Assembly: GCA_016125165.1 (NCBI GenBank) | Contig: WGMH01000006.1 | Coordinates: forward strand, 62,001-126,000 | From: Alphaproteobacteria bacterium | Lineage (GTDB): Bacteria > Pseudomonadota > Alphaproteobacteria > Micropepsales > Micropepsaceae | DNA: 64,000 nt | Direction: 5' to 3' | Shown here: positions 52,222 through 61,024 of the stretch, in pieces | How positions within the stretch are numbered: position 1 is the stretch's first letter | How the letters are laid out: each line of letters starts with the position of its first letter | Made by a program: the position numbers and the translations under genes | Notes under the pieces: model-generated | What the model was told of the DNA's origin: nothing | The model's input: the letters and a program-made list of their open reading frames with translations, nothing else | Database searches by the model: none

Positions 52222-53868
52222 CTACTTCACATTGCTTGTCTGACGGATGAAGTCGGCCGTGTTGTCATGCAGCGCTTTCAGCGAATCTTCGTGCGCATAG
52301 ATCATGTGGCCCGATTCATAGAACGAGAACGAGATGTTTTTCTGCAGCGCCTTCGGGATTGGAAGTTGCCGCATCTCGTACACGCCTTCGTAGAACGGCG
52401 TCGCCAGATCGTAATACCCCGCGTGCAGATGAACTTTCAGGTTCGGGTTGTATTTCATGGCGGTGGCCAGATCGACCATCACATTGGTGGACTGCTGCAA
52501 GGCGAAAGGCACGCCTGGCGGCTGGTGCTTGAAATCCCAGAAACGATAGGCCGGGATGCTCGGCTTGAACGCAACGCCCGCGCCATAGTGCAGATCCTTG
52601 CGCACATAGTCGTTGAATGCCGACACATAGGCCGAGCTGATCGCGGCGCTCTGGGGATCGTAATCGGCCTCCTTGCTGAGCGGGTCCATCGACGGTCCCG
52701 AGAAGCGCGTGTCTAGACGGCCGGTGGTCATGTCCGCATCATCCTGCAGGTTTTTTTCGAACACCCCGCCATTGATGCGCAGGTCCGCCTTCAGGATGTA
52801 AGACACCGGCAGCCCTGTGTAACGATGCAGCTTCTCGGCCACGGCTCTACGCTGCTTCTCGGTCAGCGCGGCGCCGGCACTGAGCGCCATGCCGTAATCG
52901 GTCATGGCGTAGTGCTGGACCTCTTTCAGCAGGGCATGCAGATCGGTCGGCGCGCCCTTGGGAAGTTTCTTGTGATACCAGGCGCTTGCCGCATAGGTCG
53001 GCAGCGCCACCTGATATGGCAGACCTACGCCCGGATTGAACTCCGGCCCATCGACGGACAGATCGAAGTTCAGGATTTGCGAAAGCATGATCACGCCGTT
53101 CAGATCGACGTCATGCTCCGTTTCCAACAGGTTGGAGAGTACCGCGGCGCGCGTGGTGCCATAGCTTTCACCAAACAGGTATTTCGGAGAATTCCACCGC
53201 CCATACTTGGACAGGAATTGCAGGATGAACTCTGCAAAGGCATGACCATCCTGATCGACACCGTAAAACGCCTTCTCCTTTTCCTTGCCCGCAATGCGGC
53301 TGAAACCCGCGCCCGGCGCGTCGATGAACACAAGGTCGGATACGTCGAGCAGGCTGGCGGTGTTGTTCACCACCTCATAGGGCGCCGCAGGCTGATGGGA
53401 ATCATCGGCGGTGACGATGCGCTTGGGACCGAATGCGCCCATGTGCAGCCACACGGTCGCCGAACCCGGCCCACCATTGAAGAGGAACGTCACAGGACGC
53501 TGATCGGGACGCGCGCCCTTCTTGAAATAGGCGACATAGAACATGGAAGCTTCGGGAGACGCGGCCTCGTCCTTCTTGTCCTTGTCGACGTTGGGGACGT
53601 CATCCCAATCTTTCGGATGAACAACGAGTGTTCCGGCAATCGCGTCATAGGAGACGCTGGTTCCCGCGGCATTGACGGTGCCGGACGATTTGACCTCCTG
53701 CACCTTGAAATAATGGCCGTCGGCCGCGGCCACATCGGCCTTTTCAGAAGTTCCAGGCGGTGTGGCATCGCCCGAGATCACCCGTGTTGCGGTGAACGCT
53801 ACGGCGACCACAGCCAGTAGCGCGGTGGCGAATACGCTCACGCGCTGTGCGGTATTGCTCATGTGCAT
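52222..53868 (-). CDS. Exported S10-family serine carboxypeptidase
   Basis: 548 residues from ATG 53868 behind GAAGGGGAC. An N-terminal hydrophobic segment (VSVFATALLAVVAVAFTATRV) exports or anchors it. Serine carboxypeptidase landmarks are LFNGGPGSATVWLHMGAFGP (oxyanion strand), catalytic Ser235 in LFGESYGTTRA, the Asp near LKVHLHAGYYDLATP and His in ESGHMIYAHE. S10 enzymes remove C-terminal residues at acidic pH; in bacteria they are uncommon relative to eukaryotes but occur in this class. Confidence 0.9.
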   Translation of the reverse strand: MHMSNTAQRVSVFATALLAVVAVAFTATRVISGDATPPGTSEKADVAAADGHYFKVQEVKSSGTVNAAGTSVSYDAIAGTLVVHPKDWDDVPNVDKDKKDEAASPEASMFYVAYFKKGARPDQRPVTFLFNGGPGSATVWLHMGAFGPKRIVTADDSHQPAAPYEVVNNTASLLDVSDLVFIDAPGAGFSRIAGKEKEKAFYGVDQDGHAFAEFILQFLSKYGRWNSPKYLFGESYGTTRAAVLSNLLETEHDVDLNGVIMLSQILNFDLSVDGPEFNPGVGLPYQVALPTYAASAWYHKKLPKGAPTDLHALLKEVQHYAMTDYGMALSAGAALTEKQRRAVAEKLHRYTGLPVSYILKADLRINGGVFEKNLQDDADMTTGRLDTRFSGPSMDPLSKEADYDPQSAAISSAYVSAFNDYVRKDLHYGAGVAFKPSIPAYRFWDFKHQPPGVPFALQQSTNVMVDLATAMKYNPNLKVHLHAGYYDLATPFYEGVYEMRQLPIPKALQKNISFSFYESGHMIYAHEDSLKALHDNTADFIRQTSNVK

Positions 53869-54013
53869 GTCCCCTTCTTGCTTGGAGCATGCTAACCACC
53901 ACACCTCGCTGTGCAATCGCTCAATGCGCCGGGCCTGTATGCCGGGCTTGCAACTCTGTCCGTCTCGTAATGTATAAGTCCCCTTGGCCCCTCTACTGCC
54001 GGTTCTTCGCGCC

Positions 54014-54745
54014 ATGCTCGCACTCTGGATTGCTCCTGCCGCCTTCCTCGTCACGGTTCTTGGCGGATTGTTCGCCCTTTGGTTCCGCGATCGGCTACAT
54101 CTGATTCTGGGCTTCAGCGCAGGCGCCGTGGTGGGCATTGCTTTTTTTGATCTGCTGCCCGAGGCCATTCATGCCAGCGGCGCATCGGCCCAAACGCTGA
54201 GCCTCTATGTGGCGGCTGGCTTTCTCGCCTATCTTCTGCTCGACCGGCTGACATCGCTATCGCGTGGAAACAGCCATCATCATCACGAAGATCATGGCCA
54301 CGGCCATTTGGCGCAGCGCGGTGCGCTGGGAGCGGCAAGCCTGGTGGCGCATAGCCTGTTCGATGGCATGGCCGTGGGTTTCGCCTTTCAGGTTTCGGAC
54401 AGCATGGGGCTTGCCGTTGCGGTCGCGGTGCTTACCCATGATTTTTCCGATGGCATCAACACCATGAACGTTGTGCTGAAGAATGGCGGCAACCGCAGCG
54501 AGGCGTTGCGCTGGCTGATTGCGGATGCGGCAGCTCCGGTACTTGGAATTCTGTCCACGTTCCTGTTCGCACTGCCACCGGAAACGTTTGGAACCGTGCT
54601 GGCGCTGTTCTGCGGGTTCTTTCTCTACCTGGGCGCGAGCGATCTCATTCCCGAAAGCCATCACTCCCATCCCAAGCTGCTCACCACGCTGATGACGCTG
54701 GCGGGCGCGGGCCTTGTGCTGGCGATGTCGCTATACGCGCACTGA
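54014..54745 (+). CDS. ZIP-family metal transporter
   Basis: 243 residues, about eight helices. LTHDFSDGINTMNVVL and SLVAHSLFDGMAVGFAF carry the metal-site His/Asp residues of TM4-TM5 in ZIP proteins, and a His-rich cytoplasmic loop (GNSHHHHEDHGHGH) lies between helices 3 and 4. Uptake of zinc or another divalent cation is likely, with direction and metal unproven. It diverges from the S10 gene and converges with emrB, three bases apart. Confidence 0.88.
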   Translation: MLALWIAPAAFLVTVLGGLFALWFRDRLHLILGFSAGAVVGIAFFDLLPEAIHASGASAQTLSLYVAAGFLAYLLLDRLTSLSRGNSHHHHEDHGHGHLAQRGALGAASLVAHSLFDGMAVGFAFQVSDSMGLAVAVAVLTHDFSDGINTMNVVLKNGGNRSEALRWLIADAAAPVLGILSTFLFALPPETFGTVLALFCGFFLYLGASDLIPESHHSHPKLLTTLMTLAGAGLVLAMSLYAH

Positions 54746-54748
54746 CGC

Positions 54749-56305
54749 CTATTCCAGCGGCGGTGGTTGATTATCTTCGGGCGTGAAGGATTTTGGCCGC
54801 TTCATCAGCAGGATCACGAAGATCGCCGGCAAGCTGATCCAGAACATGAAATAGAAATCATTGGCATAGGCAATGACATAGGCATTGCGTTCTACGATTC
54901 CGTTCACCTGCATCAGCCCGAACGGCAATTGTGGATTCCACATCATGCCCGGCGCATTGATGCCAAGCGCGCGATTGAATGGCGTGATGTGCTCGGCCAG
55001 CTGCGCGTGCATTGTCTGCACAGAGACGCCAAGAACCAGCGTGGTTACCGAAACGCCAATGGCGGATCCGACATTGCGCACGAGGTTCAGCAGTGCCGAT
55101 GCATCGGTGCGATAGACCGGCGACAGCGTGGCAAACGCGATCAGGTTGTTCGGAATGAACACGAACCCCATGCCGATGCCCTGTATGAATGTGGTGATGA
55201 TCAGCGTGCTCTCATGCACCGCTGGCGTCCAGGATGTCATCTCCCACATGGACCACAGCATCAGCACCATGCCGAAGCCCATGAGGAATCGCGGATCGAC
55301 GCGCAGGGACAGACGGCCCGCAAACAGCATGGCGACCATCGTTCCGATGCCGCGCGGTGCCAGCAGGAAGCCGGTATCCGTTACCGAATAGCCACCAAGG
55401 TTCTGCAGGAACGGTGGCAGCAGCGCCGAGCTGGCCAGCATCACAATGCCCACGACGAACATGAGCGCCAGTGACGAGACGAAGTTCCGGTCCGTGAAGA
55501 TATGCGCCGGAATGAAGGGTTGTTTGGCGAGAAACATGTGAATGGTGAAGAGATAAATCCCCAGCCCGGCCAGAACGGCTTCGGCGATGATTTCGGTGGA
55601 CTGGAACCAGGCCTGCGAGAAGCCGCGATCCAGCATCAGCTGCAGCGCGCCAAGCGCAATGCCGAGAACGGCGAAGCCCGTCCAATCGAAACGAAGCGAG
55701 TCATCGCTATACGTGTCCTTGAGGAACAGCCAAACACCCGCGACCGCGGCAAAACCGAACGGCACGTTCACGTAGAAGACCCAGCGCCAATTGTAGAGAT
55801 CGGTGAGATAGCCGCCCAGTGTAGGGCCCAGGATCGGCCCCACCATCACGCCCATGCCCCAAACCGCCATCATCGCGCCGCGCTGCTGCGGCGGATAAAG
55901 ATCGAGCATGATCGATTGCGAGATCGGTGAAAGCGCGGCACCGAACATGCCCTGCAGCAGGCGGAAAAAGATGATCTGTTCCAGCGTCTGCGAGGCGCCG
56001 CAAAGCATGGAGGCGATCGTGAAACCGGCAAGGCTCACCAGCGCCACGTTCTTGCGCCCGAAGCGCGACGCCAGCCATCCCACCGGCGCGGTCATGATTG
56101 CGGCGGCAACGATATAGGACGTGAGAACCCACGTGATCTGATCGCGCGAGGCCTGCATGTCGCCCTGCATGTGCGGCAGTGCGACATTGGCGATGGTGGA
56201 ATCCAGCGCCTGCATCAGCGTGCCCGCCATCGTGCAGAGCATCACGACGCGAAGCTCGAACTTGCTTTCGTATGCGTCTGCGGAAAGGCCGAGCGCGCGT
56301 GTCAT
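54749..56305 (-). CDS. emrB: MFS drug efflux permease, EmrB/QacA (DHA2) family
   Basis: 518 residues with 14 predicted helices. Motif A appears as GWLASRFGRKN, motif C-like as GMGVMVGPILGPTLGGYLTDLYNWRWVFYVNVPFG, and the N-terminus DSTIANVALPHMQGDM matches DHA2. It works as a proton antiporter for hydrophobic drugs with the EmrA-like adaptor encoded just upstream (7-base gap) and an unlinked TolC-like channel. Confidence 0.92.
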   Translation of the reverse strand: MTRALGLSADAYESKFELRVVMLCTMAGTLMQALDSTIANVALPHMQGDMQASRDQITWVLTSYIVAAAIMTAPVGWLASRFGRKNVALVSLAGFTIASMLCGASQTLEQIIFFRLLQGMFGAALSPISQSIMLDLYPPQQRGAMMAVWGMGVMVGPILGPTLGGYLTDLYNWRWVFYVNVPFGFAAVAGVWLFLKDTYSDDSLRFDWTGFAVLGIALGALQLMLDRGFSQAWFQSTEIIAEAVLAGLGIYLFTIHMFLAKQPFIPAHIFTDRNFVSSLALMFVVGIVMLASSALLPPFLQNLGGYSVTDTGFLLAPRGIGTMVAMLFAGRLSLRVDPRFLMGFGMVLMLWSMWEMTSWTPAVHESTLIITTFIQGIGMGFVFIPNNLIAFATLSPVYRTDASALLNLVRNVGSAIGVSVTTLVLGVSVQTMHAQLAEHITPFNRALGINAPGMMWNPQLPFGLMQVNGIVERNAYVIAYANDFYFMFWISLPAIFVILLMKRPKSFTPEDNQPPPLE

Positions 56306-56312
56306 GTGTGGT

Positions 56313-57458
56313 CTAATTGCCGAACAGCATGCGGTACCAGCGATGCTTGCCGGTATCGATCTCCACGATTGTGCTCATGCCCGGGCGCAATTCCGGATCG
56401 CCCTTCTTGCGGTCGATGGCAATCTTCACCGGAATGCGCTGCACGACCTTAACCCAGTTGCCGCTGGCGTTTTCGGCAGGCAGAACGGAGAAAGCCGATC
56501 CCGTCACCGGGCTCACCACCTGAACATGGCCATGCCAGGTGCGGCCCGGATAGGTATCAACCGTGATGGATACCGGATCGCCCGCATGCACATGCGTCAG
56601 ATCCGTTTCCTTCATGTGCGCTTCGATCCAGGTTTCGTTGGTGCCCACAAGGCCGACGGCACTCGTTGTCGAAAAAGCCGACATGGCCGAAATCACGAGC
56701 GTGCCCGGTTGCAGGGAATCCACTTCGGCGACGACTGCGTCGAAGGGCGCGCGCACGGTGGCGTGATCGAGCTGGCGCTTGGCTTCTTTCAGCTTTGCGA
56801 ACGCCTGCAAATATTCGGCGGACTGCACCACCGGCAGATTGGGATCGCCATTCAGCTTGGCAAGCTGGGTCTGCGCGGTCTGCTCAAGCGCGGCAAGCTG
56901 ATCGCGCGCACCCGCCAGCGTCAATCGTGACTGATCGTAGGTCGCCTGCGAAATCGCATTCTCCTTCAGCAGGCTGGCGTAGCGATTGTAGTTCTTCTCG
57001 GCGAGGATGACGGTCGAGCGCTGCGTGTCCACATTGCTCAGCATGCGCCGGTAGTCTTCCTTCATCGAAGCCACGGTCTGCGCGGTCTGATCGAGTTGGC
57101 CCTGCGCGCTCTGTACCGCGATACGGAAGGGTTCGGTGTCGAGCTGGAAGAGCACGTCACCCTTCTTCACGCGATCGCCTTCTTTCACGTTGACCGATTC
57201 CACCAGCCCGGAAACATCGGTGGACACCATCAGCTTGGGCGCCTGCACGTAGGAATCGTCGGTAGAGACATAACGTCCGCCCATCAGCCACATCACCAGG
57301 GCGGCAACAGCCACTAGGGCAACGCCGCCGATCATCAGCGCGCGGCGCAGCAAGGCCTTGTCGCGCCAGATGCGGCCCGCGGCGTCATTCAGCCGATGCC
57401 ATAGGCTCTGCGTGGAAGACGAATAGTTCGTGACACGGTCTCCCGGAAGGGCGGACAT
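56313..57458 (-). CDS. emrA: HlyD/EmrA-family membrane fusion protein
   Basis: 381 residues: a cytoplasmic start, one helix (MIGGVALVAVAALVMWLMGG), then biotinyl-lipoyl-like LVESVNVKEGDRVKKGDVLFQLD, a coiled-coil hairpin (about residues 110-210, rich in Gln and Leu) and a beta-barrel segment ATVRAPFDAVVAEVDSLQPGTLV. It links EmrB to an outer-membrane channel. It begins six bases after the MarR gene stop and is translated as part of the marR-emrA-emrB operon. Confidence 0.92.
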   Translation of the reverse strand: MSALPGDRVTNYSSSTQSLWHRLNDAAGRIWRDKALLRRALMIGGVALVAVAALVMWLMGGRYVSTDDSYVQAPKLMVSTDVSGLVESVNVKEGDRVKKGDVLFQLDTEPFRIAVQSAQGQLDQTAQTVASMKEDYRRMLSNVDTQRSTVILAEKNYNRYASLLKENAISQATYDQSRLTLAGARDQLAALEQTAQTQLAKLNGDPNLPVVQSAEYLQAFAKLKEAKRQLDHATVRAPFDAVVAEVDSLQPGTLVISAMSAFSTTSAVGLVGTNETWIEAHMKETDLTHVHAGDPVSITVDTYPGRTWHGHVQVVSPVTGSAFSVLPAENASGNWVKVVQRIPVKIAIDRKKGDPELRPGMSTIVEIDTGKHRWYRMLFGN

Positions 57459-57464
57459 ATTATA

Positions 57465-57929
57465 TTACCCCTTGAAAGCGGTTCGTTTGTCTTCGCCGCC
57501 CTCTGTATTGATGTTTTCTTTGATGGCCAGAAGCGTATCTACCAGTTCTTCGATCTTTTCCATGCCAAGACTGGCAGCAATTCTTTGATGAAGTGTCTCT
57601 CTGAAGGCGTTGATCTCCTTCAAAACCGGCTCAGCGGCCGGAAGCAGGTGCAGCCGCCAGACCCGCCGGTCCGTGGGGTCGGGGCGGCGTTCCACCAATC
57701 CGCGCGCCTCAAGCCTGTCGACAAGCCGGCCGACCGTGATCGGTTCCACCTCGCAGACCGCCGCCATTTCGTTCTGGGAGGCGCCGGGCTGGAAGCGCAG
57801 GCGGGACAGGATCACCCATTGGGCGCGCGTCATGCCGAATTCCCGCGCCCGCTGGTCGAAATGGGTGCGCATCTGCCGCGCGAGATCGTGCAGCACGATA
57901 ATCCAGTCGCGATCGAGGTTCTGGGACAT
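57465..57929 (-). CDS. MarR-family regulator of the emrAB operon
   Basis: 154 residues from ATG 57929. The winged helix is RAQWVILSRLRFQPGASQNEMAAVCEVEPITVGRLVDRLEARGLVERRPDPTDRRVWRLHL, including the conserved wing DxRVW. It is first in the marR-emrA-emrB operon, so it most likely represses it and is released by efflux substrates. The -10 predicted at 57936-57941 leaves almost no leader, so translation may begin at the 5' end of the mRNA. Two inverted repeats upstream are candidate operators. Confidence 0.9.
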   Translation of the reverse strand: MSQNLDRDWIIVLHDLARQMRTHFDQRAREFGMTRAQWVILSRLRFQPGASQNEMAAVCEVEPITVGRLVDRLEARGLVERRPDPTDRRVWRLHLLPAAEPVLKEINAFRETLHQRIAASLGMEKIEELVDTLLAIKENINTEGGEDKRTAFKG

Positions 57930-57931
57930 CG

Positions 57932-57973
57932 GCAGACCGTAAGTCTGCACTTAATAACACTCAAGATATTAAG
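57932..57973 (-). promoter_or_regulatory. marR-emrAB promoter and two inverted repeats
   Basis: On the minus strand TTGAGT (57959-57964) and TACGGT (57936-57941) are 17 bases apart. GCAGAC / GTCTGC (57932-57937 / 57943-57948) overlies the -10, and CTTAATA-N10-TATTAAG (57950-57973) surrounds the -35. Both suit binding by a dimeric MarR protein. Confidence 0.5.
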
Positions 57974-58023
57974 CTGCGTTATTTTGTACAGTTTATTTTC
58001 CTATATCCGGAAAATTCCTCCGG

Positions 58024-58506
58024 TCATTCCACCCCCGCCAGCGCGCCATAACCGCCCCGGAAATACACGAGTGGTGCACCTGCGTCGTGCCGGGTGATGC
58101 GCTGCACCTGTCCGATCAGGATGGCATGGTCGCCCGCATCGTGAACGGCATGCGCCTTGCATTCGAACGCCGCCAGTGAATCCGCGAGCGCCGGTGGGCC
58201 CAGTTCCGTATCCAGAAGCTCAATTCCCTCGAGGCTATGCTCACCGCGCTTCGCAAGGCGCGAAGAGACATCACGATGCACTGTGCCAAGCAGGCTGATC
58301 GTGTAGCCCGCGGCGTTCGTGAAAGCTGTGAAACGATCTGACTTTTTGTCGAGGCACCACAAAACCAGCGGCGGATCGAGCGACACAGACGCGAAAGAAT
58401 TGACCGTAATACCTATGTGGGCATCCGTGCCCGCGCAGGTGACAACGGCAACGCCGGTGGGAAAGCACCCCAGCGCATCGCGGAAAGACCGGGTATCGAA
58501 ACTCAT
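58024..58506 (-). CDS. Flavin reductase domain protein
   Basis: 160 residues of the split-barrel FMN reductase family: FRDALGCFPTGVAVVTCAG, GITVNSFASVSLDPPLVLWCLDKKS and a C-terminal FRGGYGAL. Such proteins reduce free flavin with NAD(P)H for a partner monooxygenase, which is not identifiable nearby. It diverges from the photolyase gene across about 100 bases. Confidence 0.88.
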   Translation of the reverse strand: MSFDTRSFRDALGCFPTGVAVVTCAGTDAHIGITVNSFASVSLDPPLVLWCLDKKSDRFTAFTNAAGYTISLLGTVHRDVSSRLAKRGEHSLEGIELLDTELGPPALADSLAAFECKAHAVHDAGDHAILIGQVQRITRHDAGAPLVYFRGGYGALAGVE

Positions 58507-58608
58507 GGATGCCTCTGTGCCTCAAGCTGCACCCATGCTCCATTGCGCGCCCCGGATTGCAAGCCCGGATCCGTGAACCGCCGACGATAAAATCTCGTAC
58601 CAAACACC

Positions 58609-60027
58609 ATGCGTGCGCCCATCATCGTCTGGTTTCGTCAGGATCTGCGGTTGTCCGACAACCCTGCCCTCGCCGCCGCAGCGGCAAGCGGCGATCCGAT
58701 TCTGCCGCTCTACATACTGGACGATGGCGGGCGTGCAATGGGCGGAGCCAGCCGCTGGTGGTTGCACGGTAGTCTCACCGCGCTCGACGCCTCATTGAAA
58801 GCATATGGCGGCGCGCTGGTGCTGCGACGCGGCGATACCGCAAACATTCTCAGCCAAGTGATTGCCGAGACCGGCGCCAGGTCCGTGTACTGGAATCGCT
58901 GTTACGAGCCGCACGCCATCGCACGCGACGCCGCGATCAAGTCCGGCCTCACCCGGCGCGGCATCGCCTTCCAGAGCTTCAACGCGTCACTCTTATTCGA
59001 ACCATGGACCATCCAGAACAAGGCGGGTGGGCCCTACAAGGTGTTCACGCAATTCTGGAAATCATGCCTTTCAGCCGCTGCGCCCGAGCCGCCGCAGCGC
59101 GCGCCGGATGTCCGTCTGTTTGCAAAAGCCACAGGCGACACTCTCGCGGCCTGGCGCCTTCTTCCGGAAAAGCCAGATTGGGCGGGAGGTCTGCGCGAAA
59201 ACTGGACGCCGGGAGAAAGAGGTGCGCGCGCTCTGCTGGATCACTTCCTTGATGAGAAATTGAAGGCCTATCGCGAAGCACGCGACATGCCCGCCCTTGA
59301 AGGGACTTCCAGGCTCTCACCGCATCTGCATTTCGGCGACATCGGTCCGCGCCAAATCTGGCAGGCCGCGCGCACACACGCCGAACCTTCCGCCAATCTC
59401 GATCGCTTTCTGGCGGAAATCGGTTGGCGGGAGTTTTCCTATCACCTGCTATTTCACTTCGCGCATATCACGCAGAGAAACCTGCGCGCGGAATTCGATC
59501 GATTTCCATGGGAGAAGAACGATAGCGCACTTGCCGCGTGGCAGCGGGGACGCACCGGATATCCCATCGTTGATGCGGGCATGCGGGAGCTTTGGCACAC
59601 CGGCTGGATGCACAATCGCGTGCGCATGATCGTCGCTTCGTTTCTCGTCAAGGACCTGCTGATCGACTGGCGTGCGGGCGAGGCGTGGTTCTGGGATACG
59701 CTTGCCGATGCCGATCTCGCGAACAACGCAGCGAGCTGGCAATGGGTGGCCGGAAGCGGGGCAGATGCCGCGCCCTATTTCCGTATCTTCAATCCGGTGC
59801 TGCAGGGCGAGAAATTCGACCCGCAGGGCGACTATGTGCGCCGCTACGTTCCCGAACTTGCTGGCCTTCCCGCCGCCTATGTTCACAAGCCCTGGACAGC
59901 ACCCGCGCAAATCCTGCGCGATGCGGGCGTGACGTTGGGGAAGACCTACCCCCTTCCCATCGTCGATCACGCAAAGGCACGCGACCGGGCGCTAGCCGCC
60001 TTCGCAACGATCAGGAAAGCGGGCTAG
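58609..60027 (+). CDS. phr: Deoxyribodipyrimidine photolyase
   Basis: 472 residues. The N-terminal antenna domain starts APIIVWFRQDLRLSDNPAL. The FAD domain has ALEGTSRLSPHLHFGDIGPRQIW, EIGWREFSYHLLFHFAHITQ, GYPIVDAGMRELWHTGWMHNRVRMIVASFLVKDLLIDWRAGEAWFWDTLADADLANNAASWQWVAGSGADAAPYFRIFNP with the Trp chain. It is typical of class I CPD photolyases. It repairs UV dimers with blue light. The gene is complete and stands alone. Confidence 0.94.
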   Translation: MRAPIIVWFRQDLRLSDNPALAAAAASGDPILPLYILDDGGRAMGGASRWWLHGSLTALDASLKAYGGALVLRRGDTANILSQVIAETGARSVYWNRCYEPHAIARDAAIKSGLTRRGIAFQSFNASLLFEPWTIQNKAGGPYKVFTQFWKSCLSAAAPEPPQRAPDVRLFAKATGDTLAAWRLLPEKPDWAGGLRENWTPGERGARALLDHFLDEKLKAYREARDMPALEGTSRLSPHLHFGDIGPRQIWQAARTHAEPSANLDRFLAEIGWREFSYHLLFHFAHITQRNLRAEFDRFPWEKNDSALAAWQRGRTGYPIVDAGMRELWHTGWMHNRVRMIVASFLVKDLLIDWRAGEAWFWDTLADADLANNAASWQWVAGSGADAAPYFRIFNPVLQGEKFDPQGDYVRRYVPELAGLPAAYVHKPWTAPAQILRDAGVTLGKTYPLPIVDHAKARDRALAAFATIRKAG

Positions 60028-60058
60028 CATTCGCGCGCCGCCATCCCCGGAACGCGCC

Positions 60059-61021
60059 ATGACGAAATTCCGCTTCCTCGATCTCCCCGACATCCGCATT
60101 CGCGCCGTTGTGGAGGGCCAAGGGCCGCTTGTAGTGATGGTGCATGGCTTTCCGGAATCGTGGTTCTCGTGGCGGCATCAAATAGGACCGATTGCACAGG
60201 CGGGCTTTACGGCATGCGCTATCGACGTGCGCGGTTATGGCGGCTCGGGCCGACCCCATGCCATCGCCGATTACGACATGGAACACATGATCGCCGATGT
60301 CTGCGGTGTGATTGATGCCATGGGCGCGAGAACAGCCATCCTCATCGGCCATGACTGGGGCGCGCCCATCGTGTGGAACACCGCGCTGGCGCGTCCTGAT
60401 CGCATCCGCGCGGTCGCGGGATTGTCCGTGCCGTTCACCGGCGCGCCGCTGCGCTCCATGAGCGCGATGATCGAAGAGATATTTACCAGTCAGGGCCGCT
60501 TTTTCTATCAGCACTATTTTCAGGATGCGGGTGTGGCCGAGCGCGAAGGCGAGGCGGACATTCGCGGCTTCCTGCGCAAATTCTATTACGCCATCAGCGG
60601 CGATGCGCCAGATGGCACGTGGCCGAAAGACAAGGTTGTTGGAGACTCCCTGCTCTATCGCCTGCCCGATCCTGATCCGTTTCCGGCATGGCTCACTGCA
60701 GCCGATCTCGACTATTATGTGCGCGAGTTCGAACAATCTGGCCTTCGCGGTCCCATCAACCGCTATCGCAATCACGACCGCGATTTCGAGTTTCTCAAAG
60801 CATTTCAGGGAAAAAAGATCGAGCAGCCCTCGCTCTTTGTTGGTGGCGCGCGCGATCTGGTGCTGTCCATGTTCGGACGTGCAGACCTCATGGGTATCAT
60901 GAAGATGCACATGAGCGATCTGCGCGGCGCCGATGTGCTGGAAGGCTGCGGTCACTGGACCCAGCAGGAACGCCCCGACGAAGTCAACGCGCGGCTAATC
61001 CCGTGGCTGAAGAGTCTCTAG
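60059..61021 (+). CDS. Alpha/beta hydrolase, epoxide-hydrolase-like
   Basis: 320 residues. HGFPESWFSWRHQI (oxyanion) and the nucleophile elbow IGHDWGAPIVWNTAL, where the nucleophile is Asp99 as in soluble epoxide hydrolases rather than Ser, are followed by a cap and a terminal His in GCGHWTQQERPDEVN. Epoxide or haloalkane-type substrates are likely classes. The gene is 31 bases after phr on the same strand and converges with the GH84-type gene, three bases apart. Confidence 0.88.
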   Translation: MTKFRFLDLPDIRIRAVVEGQGPLVVMVHGFPESWFSWRHQIGPIAQAGFTACAIDVRGYGGSGRPHAIADYDMEHMIADVCGVIDAMGARTAILIGHDWGAPIVWNTALARPDRIRAVAGLSVPFTGAPLRSMSAMIEEIFTSQGRFFYQHYFQDAGVAEREGEADIRGFLRKFYYAISGDAPDGTWPKDKVVGDSLLYRLPDPDPFPAWLTAADLDYYVREFEQSGLRGPINRYRNHDRDFEFLKAFQGKKIEQPSLFVGGARDLVLSMFGRADLMGIMKMHMSDLRGADVLEGCGHWTQQERPDEVNARLIPWLKSL

Positions 61022-61024
61022 GCA

